DNA of 64,000 nt from Rhabdornis inornatus (taxonomy: Eukaryota > Chordata > Aves > Passeriformes > Rhabdornithidae), in contig VWZS01002145.1 in NCBI GenBank assembly GCA_013397075.1, positions 199,519 through 263,518 on the forward strand, read 5' to 3'. This document shows positions 1 to 11,200 of the stretch, one piece after another. Under the pieces are notes generated by a model. It was not told the DNA's origin, did no database searches, and saw only the letters and a program-made list of their open reading frames with translations. How positions within the stretch are numbered: position 1 is the stretch's first letter; every line of letters begins with the position of its first letter. A program made the position numbers and the translations under genes.

Positions 1-213
1 TCCTCTGTTTCATTACCGGGTTCCTCTGGAAAAGCAGACCTCCCCCCGCCCCTCCGCCGTACCTTCATGTGGGCTGGAGTCTTTCCCGGATCGGTTTTTC
101 GGTGGAAGGATTTCGAAGGCAAAAATGGGCCGGGGTGGGGGCGGCGGGACCGGGGCGGGGGAATGTGTGTGTGGAAACCGTAATGATTTACGACAAAAAG
201 ATAAACTCAGGAA

Positions 214-231
214 ACGTCAACTCCAACGTCA
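214..231 (+). promoter_or_regulatory. pair of CRE half-sites
   Basis: The hexamer ACGTCA (TGACGT on the other strand) occurs at 214-219 and again at 226-231. The two copies are 12 bp apart in the same orientation, so they lie on the same helical face. CREB/ATF factors bind this core. They lie about 750 bp upstream of the TATA-like box. Seen in sequence; binding is inferred. Confidence 0.4.
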
Positions 232-469
232 GATTTGACTGGAGACAGCACAAAGCCGTCGCTTTACTCGCAGTCTTGGGGCACGGCCAGGGGCGGGGGG
301 CAAGGCCTGGGGTATGGGGACGCCCCACGGTGGCCCCGCTCTCGCCCCGGCGGGACCCGCCGCCCTCCCCGGGCCACCGGGGGAGCGCCCGCTGCCGTGC
401 CCGGCGTCCGGCTCCGCGGCGGCCCCCGCGCCGTCTGGTACTTTCGTGGGGGTGATTTCTGTGCTTTAG

Positions 470-683
470 GTGTTTCTTCTTTTTTTTTTCTCTTTTGCTT
501 TTAGCGTGAGTTTGTACTTTCCCGTGGTTTTGGTTTTGCTTTTGGATTTTTGGTTTGTTTGCTTGCTTTGTTGTTTAATTTTGGGCAGGTTTTGCTGGGT
601 TTTTATTTGGTCGTTTGAGTGGGTTTTAACGTTTCAGAGGGAGTTGAGGAGTTTTTGTTCGTTGGGGTTTTTTGCATTTTCAG
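470..683 (+). other. T/G-rich strand-asymmetric tract inside the CpG island
   Basis: Between two GC-rich blocks the + strand becomes almost entirely T and G, with runs of T separated by G and very few A or C. The tract ends in an acceptor-like ttttttgcattttcag at 683, and another acceptor-like ctcttttgcttttag ends at 504. It could be the end of an intron with an unusually long pyrimidine/G-rich tract, or simply a skewed promoter-flanking tract. No matching upstream exon is identified. Confidence 0.35.
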
Positions 684-959
684 CGTTGAAGGGACCCGCA
701 CTTGGAGCACTCCCCGACGGCCAGCCCGGCTGCCCGTGCTCAGGGCAGGAGCGGCCGAACGGGGAGGGCAAACCGGCCCCGGGGCGGGCTGAGCACCAGT
801 GCTCGGAGCAGCGGGACGACCCCATAGAGCTTCAGGGGGGCTAAGCGGGGAAAGGGGGGAACCGGGGTGCCAATGACGACCCCTCCGGGCGCAATGAGCG
901 AGGAGAGGGGGGACACAAGACACTCTCGCGTGCGAAGCGCCGTCCGCCGCCGGCGCCCC

Positions 960-991
960 TTAATATAGGGAAGGGCGGGAGTGGGGCGGGG
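960..991 (+). promoter_or_regulatory. TATA-like box and GC boxes of a core promoter
   Basis: A TTAATATA element at 960-967 sits abruptly inside very GC-rich DNA. It is followed by GGGCGG at 973-978 and GGGGCGGGG at 983-991, which are Sp/KLF-type sites. A TATA box here would put the start of transcription near 990-1000, about 85-90 bases before the ATG at 1082. That arrangement fits a short 5' untranslated region. An AP-1-like TGACTAA lies at 1062-1068, within that leader. No direct evidence of the start site is available from sequence alone. Confidence 0.45.
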
Positions 992-1081
992 CGGCGGCGC
1001 CTTTGATGTCCCGCCGGCGGCTCCTTTCATCCCCCCTGGTCCCCCCCCCGAGCTCTTTGTGTGACTAAATTTGGCAGGAGC

Positions 1082-1150
1082 ATGGAGGCGCGCCAGGGCG
1101 CCCACGTGTGCGCCGAGCTCCCAGCTGAGAGAGCCGGGGTTTTCTTCCGG
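1082..1150 (+). CDS. candidate first coding exon, protein not recognised
   Basis: An ATG at 1082 lies in a strong Kozak context, with A at -3 and G at +4. It opens 23 codons starting MEARQGAHVC and ending AGVFFR, and then meets a good splice donor, CGG|gtaagg, at 1150/1151. The exon would end in phase 0. Read through unspliced, the frame adds 22 codons and stops at 1214-1216. The segment lies in a CpG island about 115 bp after a TATA-like box, as expected for a first exon. I do not recognise the peptide and assign no function. It could equally be the leader of a transcript whose translation starts in a later exon, or part of a long non-coding RNA. The exon candidate at 48014 needs a single carried base, so it cannot splice directly onto this one in frame. 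Confidence 0.4.
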
Positions 1151-1950
1151 GTAAGGAGACAGCGGGGGAGATCAAAGAGTTTGGGGAGCTGGAGCCGAAA
1201 TGTGCAGTGGAAATAAAGTAAAATTAAATAAATAATAATAGAAAAGGGGGAGGAAAAATTCTTCCGTCCTGGACGCGTGCCAGTCAGAGGCAAGGGGGAG
1301 AAGGGGGAGCACACAGTGGTCGGGGGGACCGGAGGGAGGGAGAAAAAAAATATTCTCGCAAAAGGGGGCTGCGGTTGTTTTCTCAAAAGAAAAAAAAAAA
1401 AGAATAAAAACCAACCAACGGACTAACAGACCAACCCTTTTGTTTAAAGCCGCCGGGCTGTGGAGCCGCGCTCCGCTGGGAAGAGCCGCCCGACAGCGCG
1501 TCCAGGAGCGCGGCCGGGCCAGAGCTGTGCGGCCGCGGGGCAAAACTCCTTCATACTGCCTGACAAATGGGCAGACAGAGACAGAAAAAACCCTTCTCCC
1601 GCCCCAGAGGCCGGTTCGGAGGGAGTCTTTCTAGGCAAATCCCCCGCGGTTTTTTGTCCCCCTGGGAAGCAATGTCGAGGGTGGGTGCCCCTAGGGTTGG
1701 GTGCGCTGGGGGCCCGGCGCCTTCCGCAGCAGCCCACGCTGTGCACCGCGGCTCCCTGGCGGCCCCCCCGCTGCTGAGGGGCAGCGGGACTTCTTCCTGA
1801 GCCCTGCGGTGTGGGGCTGGCACAGCCCCGGTGCGCCACGGGGATCCTCGGGGCCCCCCTGCCGCCCTGCACACCCTGCCCGCCCCGGGCTGCCGGGATG
1901 GTCACTCGGCTCTCGCTGCTCTGTCAGGACTGCAAAGCACAACAAAGAAT

Positions 1951-4900
1951 GTTGGGTTTTAAAATTTCTCAAACCGAGCCTTTTCGGTGCCTTTTCAAGG
2001 CAATGTGACTGAATCATGCGTGTTCCCCGTGTCTGCGTCTGCCACCCCATTTAGATAACATCCGTGATTTATGTGCAAGTTGAGTATATAGGCTGAATTC
2101 CCAAATTCCTTCTGAAGCAAATAAATCCTCCTCCTTCAGGACATGGGGTGAGCAGGGCCAGAGCAGGGATGTGATAATTAACCCTGGCTCTGCGGAGTTA
2201 TCGCTGTGGTGTCCTGCACATGCTGCTGCTGCTCAGCAGCGCTGGGTAGCCAGCCCCAGGCTGCCTCAGTTCGTATGGATGTGTTTAGAAACCTGTTCAG
2301 TGCCTCTAAAACAAGGATAATACTTCTAAGGCTCCTTTTTACCCTATGAGAATAAATGCATTGTTGTGCTTAAAGAGACTCTTCTCTTCTGATGAACGCC
2401 ATAGGGAGAGCTGTAAATAACAGATCAGGATATTTCTGGGAGAAAACCCAGTGTCCTCCCTCACTTTTGTGAGGCAGATAGTCCCTTTGGTGGTGCTGTC
2501 CCTTTCCAGTGTTTTCACAAGCACAGCGTCCAGATATCTGGCATACCTTTGGATTTGGGTCCAGGTTTGGATTGTGGACACTGTGGCTCACATTCCATGG
2601 CCTATGTCCAGCTGCTTATTGGTGTGGGTCACCTGCTGTAGCCTCCAGATGATGCTGATGCCAGTTCCTGGTAACCTTGAAGGATCCTGGGTATGGTGTG
2701 GAGGGGATTTCTCATTGCACGTATGATCATTTCTGCCATGGAGGCTGGGAGGGATTCTTTGCAACAGTCAAGCCAAAAGTATTCAGCCCAGTGAAGGGAA
2801 CTATTCTGTATGTGGTGCAGATTTATGTTTTAAATGGAGAAAAAAACAAAAAAGAGAATAATATGCTCAGGTTTTGAAGACTCATTTATTATGAGCCTTT
2901 ATGAAATAAGGACTAATTTTTAAAATTTATGACAAAGGGCATCCTGGCTATGTTTCTAGCAGCTGTATCAAAGAGTAACTGCACTTCTCATCTAAAGCTA
3001 CTTTGAAAGAGATCACATGTAATAGGTATTAGGATATTTAGAATGTATATGTGCATTTGCTTTTTAATTTACACATCCAGCTTTCCAGTTCTGGGATACC
3101 ATTAATGTTCTTAGCCCAGAATTACTCTGTTTAAAGAGCTAGGTTTTCTTCTTGCAACAACATGGGCTTTAGGAGATTTGAGTGGGCAAATCTTACTAGT
3201 GCATTTTTACTCTAAGAGCTTTTGTTTAGAGGAAGGCATTGGTGGCTCAGATCTCATGAATGTGTTGTTATCTTATTTTGAGATTAAAATAGTTAGTAGT
3301 TAGTGGCTGCTTTCTTCTTCTTCTTCTTTTTTTTTTTTTTTTAATATAAGTGTAAGATAAAATACAGGGCAAGTGGCATGGTTTATTCAAATAAATGATG
3401 ACACAAAGTAGCTTGTAAACTAACTCTTACATCCAGCAGTGCCATTGCAGGATTATTTCTGATGACTCATCAGATCAGATAATCCACAGCATGTGGATAA
3501 AAAGGGACACAGGACTCAGAACTAAACCCAGAAAGCCACGCTTGGAAAAATGCAAAATGTGAGGTTAATGTTGTATTAAAGGTAAGACCTGAAAAGAGAA
3601 CGGCATCATGCTGCCCCCCAGCAGGGATTTTTAGCCTGGCATTTTTGAAAGGACCAAAGAGATGTTCAAAGGGAGTGAAGTAAAATATCCCTGAAGGGGC
3701 CTTTGAAAATCCAAACTTTAGTAGTTTTGTGGGACGCCACATTAATGTGAGATTCTGACTGAAGAAATGTGTTTTAATTTCAGAGTAGCAGTTTTGCCCA
3801 TTTACGTCAACATTTCCTACTTTCTTGGAGGGGGAAGTTATGCTCCTGAATAAATAAATGTTAAACGTGTCCCAGAACGGCTGAGATTTTCTCCATCCCC
3901 GAGAGCCAGGATGCCACACCCAGGGGCAGTGTCTGTGGGCAGGCTTTCAAAGGCCTCTCCAACTGAGTCCTGCTGCTGCACCTCTAACTTGGACTCAGAA
4001 GTGCTGGTGAGTGTCTCACATTGCAACTTCTTGGATGCACCAGGGAAAGCTCCTGAGGGCCTTTTGCCGGGGTTTTGTGCACGTGTCTTTGGAAGCCTTA
4101 TGCTGAAAATATTTATTTCTATTTGTACTTGATTGTACAGTGCAAAAGTAGTATCTGGAGCCCCGTAAGTATATGTGGTACTTTGTAAAGCAGCCACCCT
4201 TTCACAATAGCCCTTGGCATGGCTCTAGCTAAATCTGTTTTGGAATTCAGCATACACCAATTGATATATTCTGCCAAATATATAATGAACGTGCAGAGCT
4301 GACTGTGCACCAGTTTCCTTCTAGCTTTTAAAATGGCGATCGTTCCCTTTCTGTGCTCCCAACGAAATCAAAGCATCTTGTAATCCTTTGCTTGTTTTTA
4401 AGTGACAGTAGTCCTCTGTTCCCTGACAAATATTGCCAGCAGAAGCCTGGTAGCTCCAGACAAGGTCCTTTGAAAGAGGTGGGAGGGGAGAGAGGCTCTG
4501 CAGGCAACTTTCCAGCAGCAGCTGTGCACTAACGGCATGGGAGTGTGGGAGGCTACTCCAGGGTTAGTAAGACAGTTCAGCAATGCAGTGAATGTGGGCT
4601 CCCAGTACATGACTCCTATTTGCTTTTTTTTAATTCCCTGACCTTTGTCTGACCAAGTCCATCGCCGAAACGCAGCTGGATGGGGAGCGGGAACAGCAGC
4701 CAGGCTGTACCAAGGATCTTGCTGCGGTGAAACATGGGGCACGCCCCCAGGGAAAGCGTTTAAGGCAAGTAACGAGGTGGCAAATTTTCTTTCTTGCTGA
4801 GAAAGTTATTTGGATTTGGGTCTTATTTTACTGTACCATCTCTCACTTCCCATGGAAGTAAGTGCCATTAATTTGCCCGACAGAGGTATTAAACTGTAAC

Positions 4901-7900
4901 AGCTGAATACCAGTCAAAAGCAGCAGTGTTTGATAGGGAAGTGCCAGAGAAAGAGGAGTTTGCAGCAATCTGGAGTATTGTTCAGAGCCTTGTGATCTCA
5001 ACATCACAGTTTCACAGTTTCAGGTCTCGTAATGATCTGAAAATACAATTCTTCATGGTGACTGGAAGGCGGAGATGCACAACCTATAGGGACAGCAGTT
5101 AGGACTCACTTTTTGATGAAAAGCAAGATCAGTCTGGGTCGAAGCTGGCCATTTCACCTTTAGCTCCATTTTCCTTTGAGTGGGTCTCATGGACTACTTG
5201 TGTCCATGTCCAGGGGAAACAGGCAGTTTTGGCTTGCAATTTAGAGTTTCAGAAAGACTCTCCAAGACTGAGGGAAGTAAAGAGATGTGAGCAAAAGTCC
5301 TGCAGGTGTGGCAGGAGCTGTCAAAGGAGAACATCACATGCAAGGAGATCTAAGTCAAATTCTGCAGACCTTGACTCATAATTGTGCTGGAGCAGGGAGC
5401 TACAGATTTTTCACCCTGCGCTGAAAAAGAGCTGATGAGGGACAACACTAAGGACAGTGTGGGGTAGAGGAGAAAACTGTAAGTGAATGGTTGTACTTGA
5501 AATTCCAAAATTCCCCATGTGATGCTGCTCTGAGTCCCCCAGACCGCTTGTGGCTCCAGCTGAGCTCAGCCAGAGCATGGGTGCCCAGGCTCTCTTCAAA
5601 TAAGCCCTGCCTAAGAAGGAGAATGGATTCTGCCCTGCTAGAGAAGGGTAGTGAGAGAGAGGGATCCTTCAGACTAGTTAGGCTATTGCAGAGGGTGGAA
5701 GCAAGTGTTCAGATTGTGGCCCTTGCTGCTCATCTGTCAGGTTACACCATGATTGATCAGTCAGCTTCTGGCCTATATATCTCCACAGAGAGCTGTACTT
5801 TCCTGTTTCTACTTTGCCTCCTCTGCTGCTTTGTGCTGGTCAGAAGGAAGGAGCAGCTGCAAAACTTGTGTGTCTGGGTGAGCCTTGAGTTGGCAGCTGA
5901 GCCGACACTCCTTGCCCATTTAACAAGGCTTTTCAACAAAGCAAGAGACTCCAGATAATAATGCTCTTCCTGGCTAAAAGACTTTAATAACTTTTACTAA
6001 ATTCAGCACCTTTTAAAACAATGTGTAATGAAATTATGAAGTTTCTTGCTGCAAGATGTTATGGAGGCTGATGGGATGAATGGATTCAGAAAAGGATTAG
6101 GCAAATTCATTTTGTCTATGAAACAACCGGTCGGATACAACCTCCAGCTTAAAAAATCTCTTCAATTGCAGGCAGTCATTCCAGGCACACAGAACGTGAT
6201 GCAGCAGAGGAGTGCAGATTGGAAGACCAAAAACTGCAGAAAATTACTCAAATGCATGCTGTGATGGAAAAGTCAGAATCTGAATTTGCAGCATGCCGTC
6301 AGTCCCTGGCCTCAAGCTATAACCAAGATTGATACCAGCTGATGTATGCATGCCGCTACTTATGTTGATAATGAAATAAAACTTTCCCTGCTTCATTTGT
6401 CTGTCCCTTGAGGAATTCAGTTTTTCAGACCTCTCTCACAGCCAAGACTACTTTTTATTACATTTATTTATGTTTGTTGGCCGTGAAGCATCTAAATAGT
6501 GTTTCATTAAAAAAAATCTTTATATGAGAAAGATCAGAAGCATTCCGTGGTATTTCTTTTTCTTCAAAGAGGGTATCTTTGGCATGCAGACAGACTGTGG
6601 CTCACCATTATAAGTTAGCAAAGGATCGTCCATGAGATGGTAGCCATAACCAGAATAATATTAGATAACTAGAAAAGTTAGCTTTTAATGGGATTTCATT
6701 TCATTTGAGATATATTGAGTTTCAGTAAAAATTTTTATTTTTCCTTGAATGCAAACAAACACCTCGTTATTTTAAGCTGTCTTCCTCTTAAACACTGTGC
6801 ATTTAGCCCTGATACGGGCATATGATTCACCAGATTATTCTGCATTAGAAGAGTGCTATCTTTAGTGAGAGCAATTAAGGCAAAGGGGCTGCAGGCCAAA
6901 GCATTGGAGCTGTATAAGGATAGCAGAAGCTGTAGATTAAGCTGTATATTAATTACTTAGTTCCCTACTTGGAGCTATGAACAGTGAATTCTTTAATTTA
7001 TGTTGCATTTTTAAGGTAGTTTGTGGTTCACTAAAACCCAAAGCATCACAAGGTTTTGCAGGTAGATACTAAAATGGTGAAACTACTATGGATGTTTTGA
7101 AAAAAACAGCTGAAGCATACTCCAGAGGTGGATTCAGATGGAGGGTGCAGGGCAGCACTTAGAGATGTCCAGGTACATTGCTTTATGCATGTTCTTGCAC
7201 AGAGCTGCAATAAAATGGATTTACTTCATTCATGCTCTGACCTGGGCTGTGATTTTGATGCTGTGTGAATGAATGTCTGATTTGGGCAGGAAGGTCTCCC
7301 CTCCTGCTCCACTCCATGGTTTATGGAGCTGCCCACACAAACTCTGTTACACATGGTGTGCTCTCGAAATTAGAAGGTTTCGGTCCCAGAGAAGCTTATG
7401 CTCTGGAGGAAGTTTGTATCTTTGAACTTATTTGAACTATCCTCATCTGGGGAAATGAATTATCCTTCAGCTCATTCTCATCTCTCAGAAGCTCCTTGTC
7501 TCCTCAGTCACACTTTTGTCTTGCTCCTCACTGCCGCACATCCTCCCTGTGGAGTCCTCCCACAGCTGGGGAAGCCTGCAAGATCCCCTGGAGCTGCTCC
7601 TAATTTCCAGTCAGGCACCAGGGCAGTGCCCATGCAGGGGAGGGGACCCAATTAATGTTACTTTGTTCAGTTGATCTGGGTCTTGTCAAACATGTGTGCC
7701 TTCAGAAGTCCTGGCTCTGACCTGAGAAACAGGTGGCACCTTGTTAGCCTTTTCAAAGGAAGTTCTCCTGATCTGCTGTGTAATTTAGGCTACCGTGTTA
7801 AATAAAACTGTGTGGAGCGCTGCCTGTAACCATCTTGCTTGGGCCAGTCCCTGCATGTCAGTTCAGTGGGGCTCTGCACAAATGCAAGAGCTCCCACTGG

Positions 7901-8079
7901 GAATCCCCCCACCAGGCTCAGGGTCTCTGCCTGTCTGTGGCTGTCATCTGTCGTGCAAGGAAAGGATCCTTTGTGCCTTACTCCCATCAAAAGCACAAAT
8001 ATCCATTTACTACATGGTAGAGGAGGAAATGGCAGCAGCAGCAACACTCTTCACACTGATTCTGAGATCCATCCTGACC
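1951..8079. other. non-coding stretch, no gene recognised
   Basis: The DNA becomes AT-richer and CpG-poor after about 1950. Reading frames of up to about 155 codons occur on both strands (for example near 3470-3919 and 5491-5958), but they lack plausible splice boundaries or recognisable protein motifs, and such lengths are expected by chance. A segment near 6046-6215 faintly resembles ancient LINE tails. Nothing firmer is visible. If the exon at 1082 is real, this is intron sequence. Confidence 0.5.
3311..3342 (+). repeat. (CTT)n / poly-T simple repeat
   Basis: Several TTC/CTT units run directly into a 16-base T tract at 3327-3342. This is a low-complexity pyrimidine run with no element structure around it. 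Confidence 0.9.
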
Positions 8080-8272
8080 ACAGAGCCGCAGAATCAATGG
8101 AGTTGGAAAATACCTCTGAAATGCTCGAGTCCAACCTATGTTGGGCTATGACTGAACACCACCATGTAAACTAAACCATGGCACCAACTGCCACGTCCAC
8201 TCTTTTCTTAAACACCTCCAGGGACAGTGACTCCACAACTTCTATGGGTAGTCCATTCCAGTGTCCAATTTC
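8080..8272 (-). mobile_element. CR1-type LINE 3' fragment, reverse orientation
   Basis: The segment follows the layout of the reverse complement of an avian CR1 3' end. It has a cacagagccgcagaatc-like start (the inverted terminal octamer region), then a ggagttggaaaatacctc block, then tccaacc. A cacctccagggacagtgactccac block and a gtagtccattccagtgtc block follow. Alignment ends near 8272 in unrelated AT-rich DNA. It is a truncated, diverged copy without coding capacity, as nearly all CR1 insertions are. Family recognition is from memory of the consensus; the subfamily is not assigned. Confidence 0.8.
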
Positions 8273-11200
8273 CATGATAATAGATATTAATGTAATATAA
8301 CTTAGTAATTGTGTAAGAGTTAACATTTTACTTCTCTGCCCCTTCTCTTCTGTCAGGAGCCTAAATGCCAGCCATCACCCAGGTGATGTGGAAAATGCAT
8401 GGCTTGAGAATGACCCAAGGGCTGAGCTTCCTTCAAAATTGCTGTGTGGCAGGAGAGACATGGACTACTATCAGGCCAAGGAAGAAAGAGTCAGTGCCCC
8501 AACAGGATTGTTGGAAGTGGTTTCAACAATCTCTCCCTGGAAAGGCAAGAGGCTGCCAAACCAGGACATTTCATTTGTTGTTGTCTGCTTGCCCTGAGTT
8601 TAGCTCATGTGGCTGTGGGACAATGTGGGCACATACAGCTGGGCTGGTGTGTTGGCTGTGTTTTCCCTCATCTTTCTACAGTGAAAGGCCTTCTACAGTG
8701 CAAGATATTGTGCTGGGCTGTACAGGTAACCAAGGTGCTTAGCCCAAAAGATTTTCTGTAAACAGTCTACCATCTCTTTTGTAAAGGTGAGTAGGTCTGG
8801 CCATTCAGACACATCAGTGTAGCCACTGTAGGTGTTATCAGTACGCATTTTTCAGGAATACTGATTTATTTAATTTATGTAAAAACTATAAGGACAGCTC
8901 TCTAAGTTTGTAACGCTTTAAAAGCTTAAACTGAGTGAAATGATTAGAAGAACACAAACCTGCTCACTCGACTTTGCCAGCCCAGCTCCTCTCTCAGAAA
9001 CCCACTTCTGCTGAATGCAGCCTAGAAACACGTGACGTACAGTGCATGATGAGCCTTTGCTGATGCTGTCCTGGGAAAGGTGAGAAGAGCCCTCCATAAA
9101 GCTGGAAGAGCCTTGCAAAAACTATACTACCCTGGAGCACCTGCTCCTTCAAATTTCACAGCATCTGGCATAAGCAGCTCCGTCAGATGTGATGGTTATG
9201 GAGTAGTGGATGCAGAAAAACTGCGAGCCATTTGGAGCAAAGAAAGAAAGACGCCTGAGAGTATGATGTCACATGGAAATAGCAGGGGCACTCAATAATA
9301 ATTGCACCTGCATGTTATTTATCAGCCACATTTTGGGGTTGTGTTGGCCCTTTCCTTTATGTGTATGAGGATCTGCCCCACTTCTCCATTGCTACCAAAT
9401 TCTGAAGGTGTTTGACAGGACAGTACACCATCCCAGCAGGTTTGTGTGGGTTTTTCTGTGTTTTAACCCAGAAGTATCTTTTTCAGCAAGATTTTGGAGC
9501 AAGATATATTTTCAGTTTCTTTGAGGCAGTTTGGAGCCAGAAAGGAACAAAAAAGCCTCCAAACACCAAAGGAAGTGGTGCCATTGAACAAAGGGTCTCT
9601 TGTTTGTAAACTTCCATTTTAAAGTGTTGGTGCATATTCTACTGGAACAGTTTTTCATTTTTCACTTACACAGTCCAATGTTTCAAATACTAACCTTTTC
9701 AAGAGTCAAGTACTTTTTAGGGTCCTTTGGAGCGCCTTTTCAGCGCTGCGTCTGTTTCTGAGAAAGCTGAGCTGTCTTCACTCCTATGTATCGATCCTCT
9801 CAGATAATGTATTCAGAGAGAAAAAGGAGGGAGTGTTTCAGTTTGCAGAGAAGCACAGCTAAAGAGACTGAGCTGAATCTGTCCTGTAATCTGTCATCTG
9901 CAGAGCCTTCATCACTGAATGATAGTCACCTCATGTTTCTTGCAGCACAAGAACATGACTCTATTTCAGAAAAATAACAACCCAGGAAAAAAAAATTAAA
10001 ACTAAAACAACACTCCCTTGCTCCCCCCTCAATTTTCCATTGAATCTAGACGTGGTATAACCAGGAGAAGTTTTTTTCTCTGCACTTCTACCTTAATATT
10101 TCTGTCTACATTGCTGTGCCTCTCTCTGTCGCCAAAGCTAAGTGTTTGCTGAATTAAATAAACCATGCTGCATTGACAGAGCTCGTGAATGCTGCTATTG
10201 TCACCAGAATCCCTTTTGCTGGTCTGACCCAAATCCTAATGCCAACTGTGGTGCAGTCATAAGTGAACAAGAATCAATCATGCTGACTAGATGAAGAGAC
10301 TCTCCAAAAGGTAATTTCGTAGGCTGCTTTTGTCACCACGTGGCCAAACCTTGGATATGTTACATCTGGTCTGGTTTGGAATCATTCCTGTCTGTCAGAA
10401 AAGTTTTTTTTTTAAAAACTAAATGCTCAATACATTCAAGGAAAGCTCTTGTCATATGGCTAAAAACCCTCAGGTAATCATTTCAGTTACAGGGTTGTTA
10501 ATAACACGAGATTTAATGGATTTCCAGTGTTTGCATAGTGTAATAGGGGATCCACAAGGAAATGGATTGTTCCTAAGTGTATTGTGAAGAAGAACTTAGG
10601 GCTGATGCAATATAAAGTCTCTAAGATGAAAAATTTGAGTAATTTCAGACAAGATAGTTTCTTAAGTCGTGAGCAGGAGAGGTCTGCATTTTCAAAACAG
10701 AATTGTAATAATTAAAGTCTCCTAATTCTGCATGTCTTAAATGCCTACATGCTGTTGTATATTCCAGAATCATGTATTACTGAGAAGTTCATATAAAGTA
10801 TTGGGTCTACTCTTTTTCGTGTGGGATCTAGAGACAAGCATATCCAACTTAGTCTCCAGTTGGTCTTTGTCAAACTACCCAGGAAAAGAAAGAATATCCC
10901 ACCTGAAATCCTGTGTCATTATTTCCTCTGACTCCTGTTGCTACTTCTCTTTTCGGACATGCTGAACAGCAGCTGCAGTGGAAGAGTTGCTTTGGGTACT
11001 TCTGGTGAGGAACTGTATTGGCGTTCCAGAAGTGGTACTGACTTGTGTGTTTCAATTTCTCTTCTAACACATTTGCATGAGGCAGCACGATAACCATTCT
11101 TAGCAATGTTTTCCTCTTCACTTTGTCTTCCTTTCTGACAGTATAGAACAAAACCCTCGATGTGGTTGTACAGAGAGCTGCTGCATGAATGACTCAAGCT

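Larger units (their letters stand above)
1..1950. promoter_or_regulatory. CpG island, probable promoter region
   Basis: The first 1.9 kb is strikingly rich in G, C and CpG, while the rest of the window is AT-richer and CpG-poor. This is the usual look of a vertebrate promoter CpG island. Inside it are a TATA-like box, GC boxes, two CRE half-sites and a short open reading frame ending at a splice donor, all consistent with + strand transcription into the window. The island runs off the left edge, so a divergent minus-strand promoter is also possible. The long GC-rich reading frames on both strands here are explained by the scarcity of AT-rich stop codons and are not claimed as genes. Confidence in the island is high; the transcription direction is inferred. 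Confidence 0.85.

Noticed and set aside
69..1905. Many overlapping long frames on both strands in the CpG island
   Set aside because: GC-rich DNA has few stop codons, so these frames arise by composition. Only 1082-1150 has coordinated start and splice signals.
3470..3919. 149-codon minus-strand open frame
   Set aside because: Starts at GTG, composition is unlike a folded protein family I know, and there are no flanking promoter or splice signals. Chance length.
3900..4010. Possible small exon ending at gtgagt (4006-4011)
   Set aside because: The upstream acceptor is poor and the peptide looks arbitrary; gtgagt occurs several times in the window by chance.
5491..5958. 155-codon + strand open frame with a hydrophobic FLFLLCLLCCFVLV stretch
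   Set aside because: The hydrophobic run comes from a pyrimidine-rich tract; there are no domains, exon boundaries or other support.
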